This document shows positions 1 to 12,700 of a stretch of 64,000 bases of DNA, piece by piece; the first letter of the stretch is position 1; each line of letters starts with the position of its first letter. The DNA is from Rugalucina vietnamica (Eukaryota > Mollusca > Bivalvia > Lucinida > Lucinidae), in assembly GCA_964017185.1 (NCBI GenBank), contig OZ024874.1:55283356-55347355 (forward strand), in the 5' to 3' direction. The notes beneath the pieces were generated by a model that searched no databases, was not told the origin of the DNA, and worked only from the letters and a program-made list of their open reading frames with translations. The translations under genes and the position numbers were made by a program.

Positions 1-1227
1 TTTTGTTTTATGTCTTGGTGTTTAAAATTTTTTGTGCTGTTGGCGCCTTATGTATGTTTTCATATTTTTAGTTAAGTTAAGGTAACTAAGTGGCCACCTA
101 TTGGGAAAATAGCTGCTCACTCGGCTTACGATATGTTTCATGGTATAAAGTACCTGATTGTTAGTTTGGTTTTTTCCCACCTTGGTTTTTGGAGTGGGAA
201 TCTTTTTCTGATTGCGCCTTTTCCTGATCTTTGCCTACTTGTACCTTTGGATGCTGAGATATAAACAACTGTGCTGGTATTCTCCATTTTCTGTGATTTT
301 AGTCTAATACATAAAGTTTTCATTAATATTCGAACACCAGAAAGTCAGTTTGATAATTATATCTTATTACATAGTTATATAGCATTGCAAAAGCAATCAT
401 TTGATACCTATGTCTGCTTTCTATGTCTATCAGTAGCCAAGATACATGTGGTAATATAAGTGTACCATCTTACTATCTGCGCTTATTAGGGGTGGTGTTG
501 AACACAAATGGTGACACAAATGGGCATTAAAGTGATCCTCTGACCAAACTGGCACCCTTGAGCATTTATTCTAACGGTTCAGATTACATCCTATAACCCA
601 AACCAAACCCTTCAAATGGCAATATGATTATTTTCCCTTTGTAAATCCTGATTTTCGTCATTTTCATTAATATTCATGAAAATGCAAATGAGATGATTTT
701 CATTTAGGCCCATGGCATCAACAAATTTGTCAAATAGAATAATTGATACAATAACAAGGAGCCACAATGATAGTTTAGGCCTGAAATTAGTTTTTATGGG
801 ATAATTGATATTTAACTGTTTTTTTTTTTGTTTTTTTTTTGTTTTTTTTTTTTTTGTTTTTTTTTTTTTTCATTTTAATGTTTTAATGAAAATTCATGAA
901 TATGCAAGTGAGATAATTTCCATTACTTATCATATGATAAAAGGGATATGTCTAAGCTTTAAAATGAGACAAAGTTCAATGGTCTAGGATAAAAAAAAAA
1001 CAATTTAGATATTTTCAATTTTCTATGTGTAACCCCATTATTGACGCAAAAATTGAATGTTTAGAGTAATTTAATAAAACATAGCGTAAAACGCAAACGC
1101 CTCGACTTTCAGAAGGAAGAAAATAGGATTTGATAGCTTTTTCAATGTACTTTTAGAGAATAATAAAGTAGAAATTTCCTTTGGGGAGGAAAGGGGGATA
1201 TGGATAGCTAGAAGACTATTCCCTACC

Positions 1228-1265
<38 letters not shown>

Positions 1266-1960
1266 TGACGTTGTTGTTTTTTTAATTATGGGGTATCGTA
1301 AATAACGTGTCGTTTCACCATTAAAGCTACCAGCAATGCAAGTCCCCCCAATTTTTTTAAAAGTCTACAAACATGAAAGTCATAAAGGGATTTGTTCAGG
1401 CCAGATAAATTTACGGTATTGGCTCATGGACCAAAACCAAACTAACAATAAGGTCCTAAGACCATGAATACACTTAGTAAGCCGAATGAGCTGCTATTTC
1501 ACAATAGGTGGCCACTCAGTTACCTGAACATAACTAAAATATGATAACATACATAAGGCGCCAACAGCACAAAAAATTAAACACCAAGACATAAAACAAT
1601 AAGAACCACAACAGAAGTATCGCCTTGGAACTATCAGTAATATAAAATTACTGGCGGGCTTAAACCGGTTTTACAGGATCCTAACCTCACCCTCAGCTTC
1701 TGCAGTGGTTCATATCATTTAGTTAGTTGTTCGGTCCTCGTAGTGAATCTCTGACTAGTCAATGAATCATCATGGACAAACAAATAAATCATGATAAATT
1801 CCATGATGAATCAAAAACGAGGACTCACAGAATGAGTAAGCTGCCCGACGATGGAGATCCGTGGGCGCCCAATAACTTACTAACTCTGGAGCAAAAGAAA
1901 ACTACCAGTTGAACCCCGGTGGTCGAGCAACAGACAAACAGCTCCGGCCCCAACCAACTA
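1..1960. repeat. Composite repeat debris, no gene
   Basis: Bases 1-250 are an inverted copy of sequence found at about 1430-1615 and again at 56275-56530, which is the tail flanking the reverse-transcriptase remnant. Bases about 270-1215 match the right half of the 4-kb element at 41.3-45.3 kb, including one satellite-type unit and the G-rich end near 1180. Poly-T runs at about 820-870 and 1230-1260 look like length-variable homopolymers. Nothing here reads as a host gene. Confidence 0.7.
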
Positions 1961-1972
1961 AAATGAATAGCT

Positions 1973-3401
1973 TTATGTCGGGGCCATCATAGAGTCTGAC
2001 GCCCGACCCACCGGCGTGCAATTAAAGAAGGCAGCATAGTTATCAACCGTGATTGGGTTAAAAACTAAGCATGCAGACTGTCGCATAACATTTAAGTTAT
2101 ATCCTATACGTCTGTAACGCGTAATGATTTTTCTGAATTGAAAAGAAAAATCATTACTTGCAATAAGTTTCTTAAATTTGTAAACCAAGTCACCATAAAA
2201 TTCTGGTTCCGAAAGGCCCTCACGTAAAAGGGTCTTTAGCCCAACATTAAATTTGGATATCAGTTCATAGTGTCTGCGATAAAATTTAGAAAAGGTTTTT
2301 CGAAGTTTATGATACCTATAGCCCTGCTGAAGAAGTTTGGCTGTTAAACATTTATTTCGTGCATTGAAGTCCGCAACATGATTGCAGACTCTAGCAAACC
2401 TAATAAGTTGTGAAATGTATACGCCATAAGAAGCACGGCGAGGAACGTCACCATCCAAAAACGTAAAGTTTACTATATCAAAATCAAAGTCATCACGTTT
2501 ATCATAAATTTTAGAAGAAACGAATCCATTTGCAATAGAAAGATGTAGAAATGGGGCTTCGGTATCTGTGTTGTTTGCTTTATTCATCTGTAGTTCAGGG
2601 GGATAAATTTGTTTGACCATGCCTTCAAAATAAGGATTGTCAATGTTCAAAAGGTCATCGAGGTACCTAGGAAGTCGAATTAAAGGCCTCGATAACATCA
2701 GCTTGATTGTCATGGTTAAGAGAATCCATGAAGTCTCTTTCGTAGCAGTATAAAAATAGATCAGCTACGAGAGGGGCGCAATTGGTACCCATCGGGATTC
2801 CAACAATTTGTCTGTATAACTTGGTCCCAAATCTAATATAAATATTATCCAGGAGATAGGATAAGGCATCGCATACATTCTGACATGACCAAAGTGTATA
2901 TCGACTTTGGTCAGAGGAAGTAAAAAAATTCTTTTTCTATCATTACAGGCCAAATAAAGTGAGCCGTAGTTTTTAAATGCTCTTTTGAATGTCCACTCTA
3001 TCAAATCGAGTACTTTTTCTTTAATCAGATTTTGTGGCAATATGGTATACAGAGTAGAGAAATCGTGTGGACAAGCTCGTCGCACGGAACCCTCTACACT
3101 TCAATTTACTGAGCACCTCGTCAGAATTTCTTATTGACCAAAACCAATTTTTATTTGAAGTTTCATACACCGTCTCACAGTATCGTATGACATGAGATTT
3201 GATAGCAGTAAGACAGGAAGTTAATAATTTAGAAAGTTCAGTGGTAGTACAAGAACTAGAATTAGCAATAAATCTAGCTTTGTATGGTCTTTTGTGAAGC
3301 TTAGATAACCAATACATCGTAGGAAGTTTGTCTTGACCTTCATTGACACAAACAGAAAACTTAACAGGTAATTCATTTAAGTGAGCATTAACTACAGACA
3401 T
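1973..3401 (-). pseudogene. Broken reverse transcriptase, Penelope-like or related
   Basis: Three overlapping or adjacent open frames (3401-3021, 3085-2765, 2713-1973) read as consecutive parts of one reverse transcriptase, broken by at least two frame changes. The first carries an LP-T-YWL-KLHK segment, seen in Penelope-like and related RT fingers. The last begins near a YLDD catalytic motif and runs to the end of the ORF in a basic, Tyr/Arg-rich tail. The N-terminal half and any endonuclease are missing. The same 3' segment recurs in pieces at 56.15-57.27 kb. It is not functional as it stands. Class assignment (Penelope-like versus another non-LTR class) is from memory of family appearance and is uncertain. 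Confidence 0.7.
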
Positions 3402-5154
3402 TTCATCAGTATCTGCCTCCTGATAAGCCCTGGTACCATCAACATGATAAAGTCATGCCAAAATGATGTGAAAATGCATTGATCTCAACTAGAACACCAT
3501 GATGAAAAATTACGCTTTACATACTGGAGAGAAACCCAGGCTATTTTTCAAATTTTCGTCACGGTTAAGAATAATGTTAAAGCTTTAAATTGTATGTTCG
3601 TGACATGCTAATTAGGAAAAGAAATAGGCCATATTTTGTATTTAAGTTTTTATAATGGGCTCGGCGTAAATTATTTCAGACTGGTGTGATAGTTACACAT
3701 AAATGACTTTGAATTCTGGAATGGAAAGGAAACAACAAAATACGCTAGTATATTTTCTCTTTATTTTCTTATAGTCGTACATCCACATTATGAAAAAACA
3801 ATTTTGAAAATCATATTGATATTTTTTTTTCTATGGGGATCGTTCTAAAACACAGTTTTTGTAATTCACATTCAGTTTAATCTCAGTCTGATTTTTTTCT
3901 ATGGAGACCCTTCTACAACACAGTTTTTTTTAATACACATTCACATTTGGCGTGTCAGTTGACTATTCAGATTCAGTAATCTCAGTCTCTATCACTATTT
4001 CAGTCTCTCATGTTCACTAACGGCTTGTACTTCGTCGAGATCTGTTTCAGCAGGCCAGTTGCTGTAACCTCTCCCCTGCTGTACCGGTTCAAGAGCCCTG
4101 CATGGTTCGGTGGTCATCTGGAGTTCTGTCACCAGCGTCACGTTTGATCTATTAGTATTTCCAATACGGATTATTTGTAAGCTGGCAACCAGCAGATAAC
4201 GCAAAAATGGTGAATATACCCGATTAACGTTTTGCACCTTAACAGTATACCACGGTTAGATGGTTCTATCTAGTCGTCAAGGTTCGGCTGGGTTGCTGCT
4301 TTCATAACCCATCTTTTTCTAACATTTTCCAAGGGAGGTAATTTCATAAAAAGATATCATAAAAAGGTCAACAAACGATTGTTTTACACATTATCGTAAA
4401 TGACAACTGTGATAGAAATGCCATTAATTTCCCAATATATTAAGTGCATTAGAACATAATAAAAACGATGCCATAAGATAAAACATGGACCCTGTACGGT
4501 CACCACCATTCGTGTTGAATACTACTGACAGTAGTGTACAAGTTCAAGCTTTTCCAAACAGCTTTTAGCCCCACTTTCAGTGTACGTTATCCTGCTGTGC
4601 TAAATGTCTATACACCGTATCAGAATCAGAATCAGAATAGTTTACTGGTGAAACGTCAAACTGACAATACTACACCGTAGCTAGTGGTCAGTCCTGATAG
4701 CGGTGTTTTCACATACAGGCACTGATCTATCAAGCAAATTTTGATACCAGTAGAGAATGACCTGAGGTGATGATCAGAAATTGATCGACTCAGTATCAGT
4801 ACAGTAGATAGATAGAGAATGATCGCAGCAATGTCACAATGCATCGGAATGATTACTCCCATAACATGAGAGTCCGGTATTTCTGATATTTACTATTATG
4901 ATGTTCTTATCGAAAGTCAGCAACAAATGCCAACAGTGTCCCAATATCAACGTTGACTGCCTAGAATGTCCGAGGGCGTATGGCAGTATACGAAGATAGA
5001 TAGATAGACTGCCACACGATTTATGTCTGTATGATCTACGGAATGATGTCATAGGTCATTCAAACGAGGTGAAATATTTGGTGTTTATTTTGACAGCGTT
5101 AAGCTAACGAAGTTTTGAGCAACTGAACCGTAGTTTTCAAACCTGATCAACTGT
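3402..5154. other. No gene seen
   Basis: AT-rich sequence with only short chance frames. Bases about 4140-4215 resemble one end of the inverted-repeat insert at 57.59-57.76 kb. Bases about 5090-5135 match one end of MITE family C (12149, 27167, 50531). Confidence 0.5.
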
Positions 5155-5362
5155 TGTAACGGGATACCGATAGTCTCCCTTGTAGAATACGTTGGTGCAA
5201 CGTATTAGTGGCATATTAGCGGGTAGTAATATGCAAATTAGAAACTCGAAACTTTGTGATTAGAGTAAGTGTTAGGTATATAGCGCAGTAAACCACCCTT
5301 GGTGGATGAGCATGCTTTTCCACCGACAGGGTTTCTGTGGCTTGCCTCGGCTGTTCGTTACA
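5155..5362. repeat. Left LTR of the TRIM
   Basis: 208 bp. It carries a 6-bp insertion near its start relative to the right LTR. Ends form the TG...CA inverted dinucleotides expected of LTRs. Confidence 0.8.
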
Positions 5363-5459
5363 TTTGATGGCAGCAGAAAGTGTTGCCAGAATGGAGTTGC
5401 CTTACCCATGTAGTCCCCAGGCCAAGACTCGGGGCGAGTCTTCTCGGAGGGGGAAGTAA

Positions 5460-5661
5460 TGTAACGGGATAGTCTCCCTTGTAGAATACGTTGGTGCAAC
5501 GTATTAGCGGCATATTAGCGGGTAGTAATATGCAAATTAGAAACTCGAGACTTTGTGATTAGAGTAAGTGTTAGGTATATAGCACAGTAAACCACCCTTG
5601 GTGGATGAGCATGCTTTTCCACCGACGGGGTTTCTGTGGCTTGGCTCGGCTGTTCGTTACA
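5460..5661. repeat. Right LTR of the TRIM
   Basis: 202 bp, about 97% identical to the left copy outside the indel, and preceded by a polypurine tract. Confidence 0.8.
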
Positions 5662-5734
5662 CTGTTATATGCATCCATTCCTGCTTAGGAACATGTCCAC
5701 ATAAAATGTTTGGGAAAAACATATCCATATTTAG

Positions 5735-5900
5735 CCACTCTATTCACAGGTGCTTGAAGTTATAATAATAAATCATTAAATTATGCCCTAAAATGATAGT
5801 GTCTACACGGCAATACCGTATTGGCATGTAGACACTTATATGAAGCATTATTTTTATGATTTATGGCTATAACTTCAAGCGCCTGTGCTCTGTTGTGACT
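5735..5900. repeat. Inverted-repeat MITE
   Basis: Arms of roughly 30 bp around a short centre: one end reads CAGGTGCTTGAAGTTATA and the other is its near complement. The inner arms also pair (TGTCTACA / TGTAGACA). Confidence 0.6.
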
Positions 5901-6169
5901 AGATCAGCTGGCTAGCCTTCACTCTGCTCCACTTCGGTACCTCGTTCCACTTTCGCTAGACGGCTTAGCTTAAGTTGCCTTTAAACTAATGTCGAACAAA
6001 TTATGGATTTTGTAAGCAAACTTTAGTTGCTTTATTTGACGATGCTTGTATAAGAAATGTATATGTATATGTACCAGAGGTAATTATCTACAGCTGACAC
6101 TAATCATGCATTTTGAAACTACACGGAAACAGAAAATATCGACTTTATTTATTTCTGCTTTCAGTTTGA

Positions 6170-6345
6170 TGTGTTCTGTTTCAGAATCAAGATGTTCTGG
6201 GTTTGATCCCCACACAGGGCGTCATGTTTTTTCCTTGAGCAAGACACATTACCTCCCCAGAATACTGCTTAATAGTAATACCCAGGAAGCAGTTGTTCCA
6301 TCCCGACATGGCTGAAAAATTGTTGAATGTGATGATCAACCTCAA
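6170..6345 (+). repeat. SINE-like repeat (family 1)
   Basis: Contains a tRNA B-box-like GGGTTTGATCCCC followed by a conserved body (CCTTGAGCAAGACA ... CATGGCTGAAAAATTG). The body recurs at 17.3-17.5 kb and 38.95-39.08 kb. Confidence 0.6.
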
Positions 6346-6527
6346 AACAGACAAACATAGATTGTGGGTACTGGCTAGAATTGCCTTTCCAAGGCCGGAT
6401 TCTAACTATATTATGTTTGTGGCAAAAATAAGAAATGTGTCAACAATTTTTAGCTGAAAATTTTCAGTTTTATTACCTCTATCAGAAAAATCTGTACAAT
6501 GCATGGCCATGTTTTTATACTGTTAAT

Positions 6528-6770
6528 TGTCACTCAACAAAAACATGTCCATGAAATATACAGAGATTTTTTAACTCTATAAAAAATGAAAATTTCTGTT
6601 GAAAAAATTTGACATTTTTGTTATTTTTGCTCAAATCAAACCACACTGGGACCTCAGAATCTATGTTTTGGATCAAAAGTAAGAAAAATAGTACCCTGTG
6701 AACCCCTGTTTAACTATATAAAAGTGGAATTTAAAGGGGTATAGTATTCATGGACATGTTATCCTGATGT
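6528..6770. mobile_element. MITE family B, diverged copy
   Basis: Starts with ACATGTCCATGAAATATACAG and ends GGACATGTTATCCTGATG, matching other B copies. It ends 14 bp before the first PHYH-like coding exon. Confidence 0.65.
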
Positions 6771-6792
6771 TTGACTTTTGCAGGCTACCAAC

Positions 6793-9700
6793 ATGGCGGA
6801 GGTGAAAACTGTTAAGTTAGGAACTCAGATGGTGAAGTTTCCCAGTCCGGAGTTACAGCTCTTAGAAGATTGCAATCATCTCCTAGGCAATAGGGAAGCA
6901 CTGCTTAAAGAATTAGATGAAAAGGGGTAAGTAAAGGGCAACATAGTTAGAATTGTTATAATTGTGTTGGCACCATATTACGCAAACTTGCCCATGCAAT
7001 ATACAGAGATTTTTTTATGTTGTAAAAAAAAATGAAAATTTTTATGATACTTTTCTTATTTTTGTTCAAAACATAGTTTGTGGGTACTCGAGGCATTTTT
7101 AACGAGTGCCCACAATCTATGTTTTGGAGCAAAAATAAGAAACATAGATATACCCCTGCATACCCCAGTTTTAAAGTCTGGTATAAGGGGGTATACATTT
7201 CAAAGACATGTTTTCCTGATGGTGAGTCTTGTCAGATGCCCAGACTCAGTTTAAGCTTGCAGAATAAATAGAGGATCTTACACGAGTGGTCACTTCATAT
7301 GAAATTTAAATGGGCAATGTGAAATGAATTTCATTTGAAATGACCACAAGTGTAGGATTACGTTTATATCATAATGACCTCTGAAATGGGATTTTATTGC
7401 CTAAACTGAATAACAGGGACATCCTATGATAAATTCCTCATTTAAGTTAAGTACTGTAAGTTCAGAAATGTGAGAACTTTATTTTCACGAATATTCGCGA
7501 ATTTGATGCCTGGCAAATTCAAGGTTCTCACTAATTATTAAAGAATCCCTATAAGCCATAAAGACTTCAAGAAAACTTGTTTGCCATTTCAAGACCGCGC
7601 AAACAATTTTGGGAAGAAAATTCACGAAATTAAAGAGGCAAAATTTTTCCAAATTTTACAGTATTGAGGCTTGTTTAGGGTATTTTGGGATACGGGATAT
7701 TCACCCATTTTTATTTTGCAATATGGGATATTGACCCTATTTATTTTGGGATATGGGATATTCAGGAATTTTGGGATATGGGATATTGGAATGTATTTAT
7801 TTATTTATTTATTTAATTTTTTTTTCAGTTTTACGTCCCTTTCAAGATTATTTCAGCTCATATGAGATGGGCCAATCAATAGGTGGGGCAAAAACGGGAA
7901 AACCCTGAGAAAAACCCATCTGGCACACCCGCAAGCAGAACTTGGCTTGTCTCACGTGGCCAGAGCAGGGCTCGAACCCACACCAGACACAGCGGTGAGA
8001 TGATCAAGTGATTAAGAAACAGCGCTCTTAACCGCTCGACACGGGGGCCGCCGGAATTTATTTTGGGATACAAGTTAAATTAATTTTGGGATATGGGATA
8101 TTTTGGACGGTTTATTTTGGGATATTGCCAACCTTACTATTAAAACATTAATATTAGTAATTGTATGACCAAATCAGCCCGCATCATATGGATGGCAAAC
8201 TGGGCCAATACGAGAAAAACAGGGCCAATACGAGAAAAACAAGGCCAATATGAAAATGACGTCATTCGACATTCTTTTTCAAAAGAAAATGGCAGCCATG
8301 TTTTCCTCCGTTTCGCCGCTTAAAAACTGCAGTTGTATTTATAACATAAGCTTACACTGCAGTTGCATTTATAGAAGTAGAAATAATCGTCAACAGTTAT
8401 CGCTAATAAAAAGGAAAAACAGAATTCAGACGACAAGCTTGGTTTATTTTGTAGATCTAGATCTAGTCAATCTTATATGAAAACACAAGGTTTGTAGGCA
8501 TTTTACTCCGGCTCGCCAAGTCTCAAAGGCGTTTGTTGACTTTGTTATTTATTTATTTATTTGTTTAATATTTATTTATTTATTTTTACTTTAGGTAAAT
8601 AGTTAAAATACATTGTTATTATGTTCATTTGCCTTCTTCCTCCTCAAGTGTCGACTCGCTATCACGAATTTCGCAGTGTTTCGATGAGACTGGATCGAGC
8701 ATGCAGTGGCCTGCATTCGAGATTTTATCAGAAAATTCTCTGTAGTTTATAGGCCTCTACTCGTGGCTTCAGTGTTTAAAGCAGAAGAGGACGGTTGTTA
8801 TATTTTTGTGCATGTACATGCATGTGTCTAATATTTTTATCCATTGCGTTGTGCATTTTGTCAAAGAGCACAATTCAGATAGAAAAGTTAATTAATAAAA
8901 TTGTCATTAATCAAGTAATTTCGTATTGGCCCAGTTACAGGTCCTCGGCCAGCTGTATTGGCCCTCGGCTCCGCCTGGGGCCAATACAGCAGACCTCGGA
9001 CATGTAACTGGGCCAATACGAAATTACTTGATTAATAACATTATAGTAACAATAGTGGGAGCTGCATATATGACCCTTCATTACGAAAACTTGTCCATGC
9101 AATATACAGAGATTATTAAAATTGTAAAAAAAATGAAAATTTTCAGTAGAAAAAATTTGATATTTTTCTTATTTTTGCTCAAAAAGTAGATTGTGGGTAC
9201 ACGTTAGAACCACCTCGCCAAGGCGGTTCTAACGAGTACCCACAATCTATATTTTTAAGCAAAAATAAGGAAAATAGGTATACCCCAGGATACCCCAGTT
9301 TTGCTATATGAAAGTGGGATATAAGGGGGTACATATTATACGAACATGTTTTCCTGATGTTGTGTTCACAGGTACCTGTACATAAAAGGACTTCATGATA
9401 GGGAGGAGGTTCTAGCTGCCCGACTAGCAGTATTAGACTATATCCTGAATACAGGGCAGGGGAAACTTGATTTAGAGAAGGCGTGGGAGGCCGGGGTGTT
9501 AGATGTCAGGTGTGGGAGGGGTTGTCTTCCTTTTATGGAGGTACCAGTCAATATTTGAGCTGCGTCATGAGAAAACCAACATCCCGCATATGCAAAAACA
9601 AAGGCCAAGATCAGCTTCGCAGTAACTGCAAAGCTGATCAGCGCCTTTGTTTTCGCTACACTGATAGTACAATTCCTATACTTTCTAAATCTAAAATTTC

Positions 9701-12700
9701 CGGTCTCTAGGCATCTACTTTGTCTGTACAGCTCGGTTTGTGTTGGACCTGTTCAAAAACCACATTATTGGTTTTCTCAAGCTGGGGCTCATTTTCTATA
9801 TCATACTAACATGTCCATGTAACTTTGACCCCTTAAACCCTTCTTTTATCTATTCGTTTTGCAGGGTGTTTATTCTTATTGCTCTTGTTTGCTATATTTC
9901 TTTTTTATGCTCTATAATTTGTTTTTGGGTACTCATTAGAACCTACAAATTATGTCTCGAGGGAAACAGGGAAACATTGTTTTTTGTTGCTTACTAATAT
10001 AGAAGTCTATTCTTGAGGGGTCTCAACAACATGGGCTTATTTGTATGATATTGTGTCAGTGTTGTGTGCTCGTTTTATGAGAATCTCAATGGGGTACCTC
10101 TGAAATCGCTACTCAGTATAATTTTGGCCCAAAAATGGATAATCAGTAAAATTTTGGCAAAAAAATCGCTAATCAGTAAAAAGTTTTAGCCTAAAAATTG
10201 CTAATCGTTAAAAAATGGCCAAAAATTGCTAATAAGTAAACCCCATTGAGACCCTCTTTTATTGTTTTCATCAACATTCTTGGTAACCTTTGCTCACGGA
10301 GCTTCACTACCTTTTTCACAACATGTATTCAAGTATTTATTTCATTATTATATATATGCACAGGTATATCTGTCTACGAGGTTTCTTCAACCGTAATGAC
10401 ATACTTGAGGCTCGCCTAGCTGTAATAAAACACATGAAAACATTAGACTACAAGATATTTGATGAGAGTTATCCTCTAGAACAAGGAAAATCAGACAAAT
10501 CCTGCTCTTATATCCCACCTCTGCAGGTGGGTACTAAGGCTTTCAATAAGTTCTAAATAAATACATGTAGATTATAAAGTAACATAATTCAAAATTTTGA
10601 AACAGACAAAAGATATTTGGTGTTTGTTGTATATTTTTTAATTAAAATCACAATTTTAACTGTATGATTTAATGTGTCAGGTTTATCAAATTATCACATT
10701 GTTCAATATTTCAATGGAAATAACTCTTAAAGCTCCTTGTTAGTTACCTCGCTCTTCATGTGTGTTGTTAAATTTTTTAGTGTCTTGCATTGTTCTTTCT
10801 TTATTACTACTTGGCTCTTTGGGTTGAGATTTTGAATTTTAATGCACCTGGACCTTCTAATAATTCTTTCCTACTTTTCAGTGTGTATCTAGCACTAGCA
10901 TAGTTAGATTCTAACAAAAATGTGTGTTATTTTATGTTATAATGCCCTGAATGATCAGACTAACATTTTACAAAATTAGGACAGGTATGGTAATTTTAAG
11001 TTTTTGAAATGTTTCAGGGGAAGAACAATATCACACACTCCGATGCTGCCTCAAAGATACTGGAAGGACCAAGACGTAAGTTTGTAGACATGTTGTATGT
11101 ACCTGTCTGAGCAAAGCTGGATATAAAAAATAATATTGGATAAAAATTTGTATTAAAGGGAATGCCACAAAAAAGCTGAAAATTATTTCATTTATTTGAG
11201 CTTTGAGACAGTGAATCAGAAAGAAAACCTTTCACAAAGTTCTGCATGATACTGTTGAGTTTTGATGATTGGTAAAAACATATAAGCATCCCTTTGAATA
11301 CAGCTTGCCACTTGGAATACATGAGCTTGCCTAATAATTAAGATGTTGTCCTTGTATTACTTACATTCTTATTTATTTTTTTTTACTATACTAAACTTGG
11401 TTTTTGCATTTTCATTTCAGCTTATGCATTTTTCAAGACCTTATTTGGTAAAGATGCAAGAACATTTGACTACAAATGGTTAAGGTAAAATATTGTTCAA
11501 TTTATTTACAAGTGTGCAGACATTTGATTGAAAGAAAAATCCAAGATTTTATAGATCAAACCTCTATTCTGTCCATTAACCTTCTAGTTGGCCTAATGTT
11601 TAGGCTACTGGATTAAGGTAGTCATTGTGTACTGTCAACTTATTGTGCGGGTCATGAAAATATCTTTTATCCTATCTAATCAAAAGAGGGACTGTTTGGA
11701 TATCTTGTTTGTTGTGTTTACACCCATTAATTTGACCTTTATACCCTTCCAAGATTTAGGCCAGCACCATAGCATGGCATCAGCCTTGGTCGCCTTCTCA
11801 GCCTGTCCACTTAAAAGATAACCAAACGCCAAAATGTTCCCCCCTGATCAGACTGGGCAGATACAAAGGTTGATCTCATCTTTGCGTGGAGACGTGAGTT
11901 ATAAAACTGTTATGATCCAGCTTAATTTTTCAGAGCAGTAAACAGACAGGAGTTTACCGGAGCACACGTGGACAATGTGTATATGAGTCGTGGTACAGAG
12001 AATCTTCTCACAATGTGGACACCATTTGGTGATGTGGACCCAGAGATTGGATGTTTGGCAGTTTGTGAGGCTTCAAACAGACTCCCAGGGTATGGCTACT
12101 TTTAAAGCATTTTGTTGATAAGCTTTTGAGTAGCATAGTAGCCATTCTGGGGCCAGTTGTTCAAAAAATTTTACTGATGTCTTTAGTCAACGATTCGTTA
12201 AAATTCTAAATGGCAGTATTACAAATACGGTACACTGTTATTTCTTGTTGGAAAACATGTGAGAATTCTTTGCATTGCAAAGGATTCTCACATTTTTTTC
12301 AACAAAAAATGACGGTGTATTTGCTTTTAAAGTCGATACATAGTTTACAAATTGAGGTCTTAATGACAGCGTTAAGCTAACGAAGCTTTGAACAACTGAT
12401 CAGCACTTTAAATAACTGTGCAGATCAGCATTTTTGCTTTCATAACATGAATACTGTAAGTTTGGAAATTTTTGCAAGACTTTTATTTCGCGAATTTTCC
12501 ATTTCTGAATTATTAGGGAGTTCTTGAATTCGCGAGCATGTACTCGTGCAGTCTATAAAGCTTGTACATGTAGTAATTACTTTTTAGCAAGAAGTTTATT
12601 TTCGGGAGGCAACGAATTTGCAAATATTGGTGAACATTTCCTAATTTACAGTAATTAAATCCTTCCTTGATCTGCATTTTCATACTGGAGCCATCTTTGT

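Larger units (their letters stand above)
5155..5661. mobile_element. TRIM-like miniature LTR retrotransposon
   Basis: Two near-identical terminal repeats (5155-5362 and 5460-5661), each beginning TGTAACGG and ending CGTTACA, flank only 97 bp. The internal segment starts with a primer-binding-site-like TGGCAGCAG just after the left repeat and ends with a purine tract (GGAGGGGGAAG) just before the right repeat. The flanks share CTGT (5151-5154 and 5662-5665), a 4-bp target duplication. The repeats differ by one 6-bp indel and about five substitutions. There is no coding capacity, so this is a terminal-repeat retrotransposon in miniature, mobilised in trans. The primer tRNA is not resolved. Confidence 0.85.
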
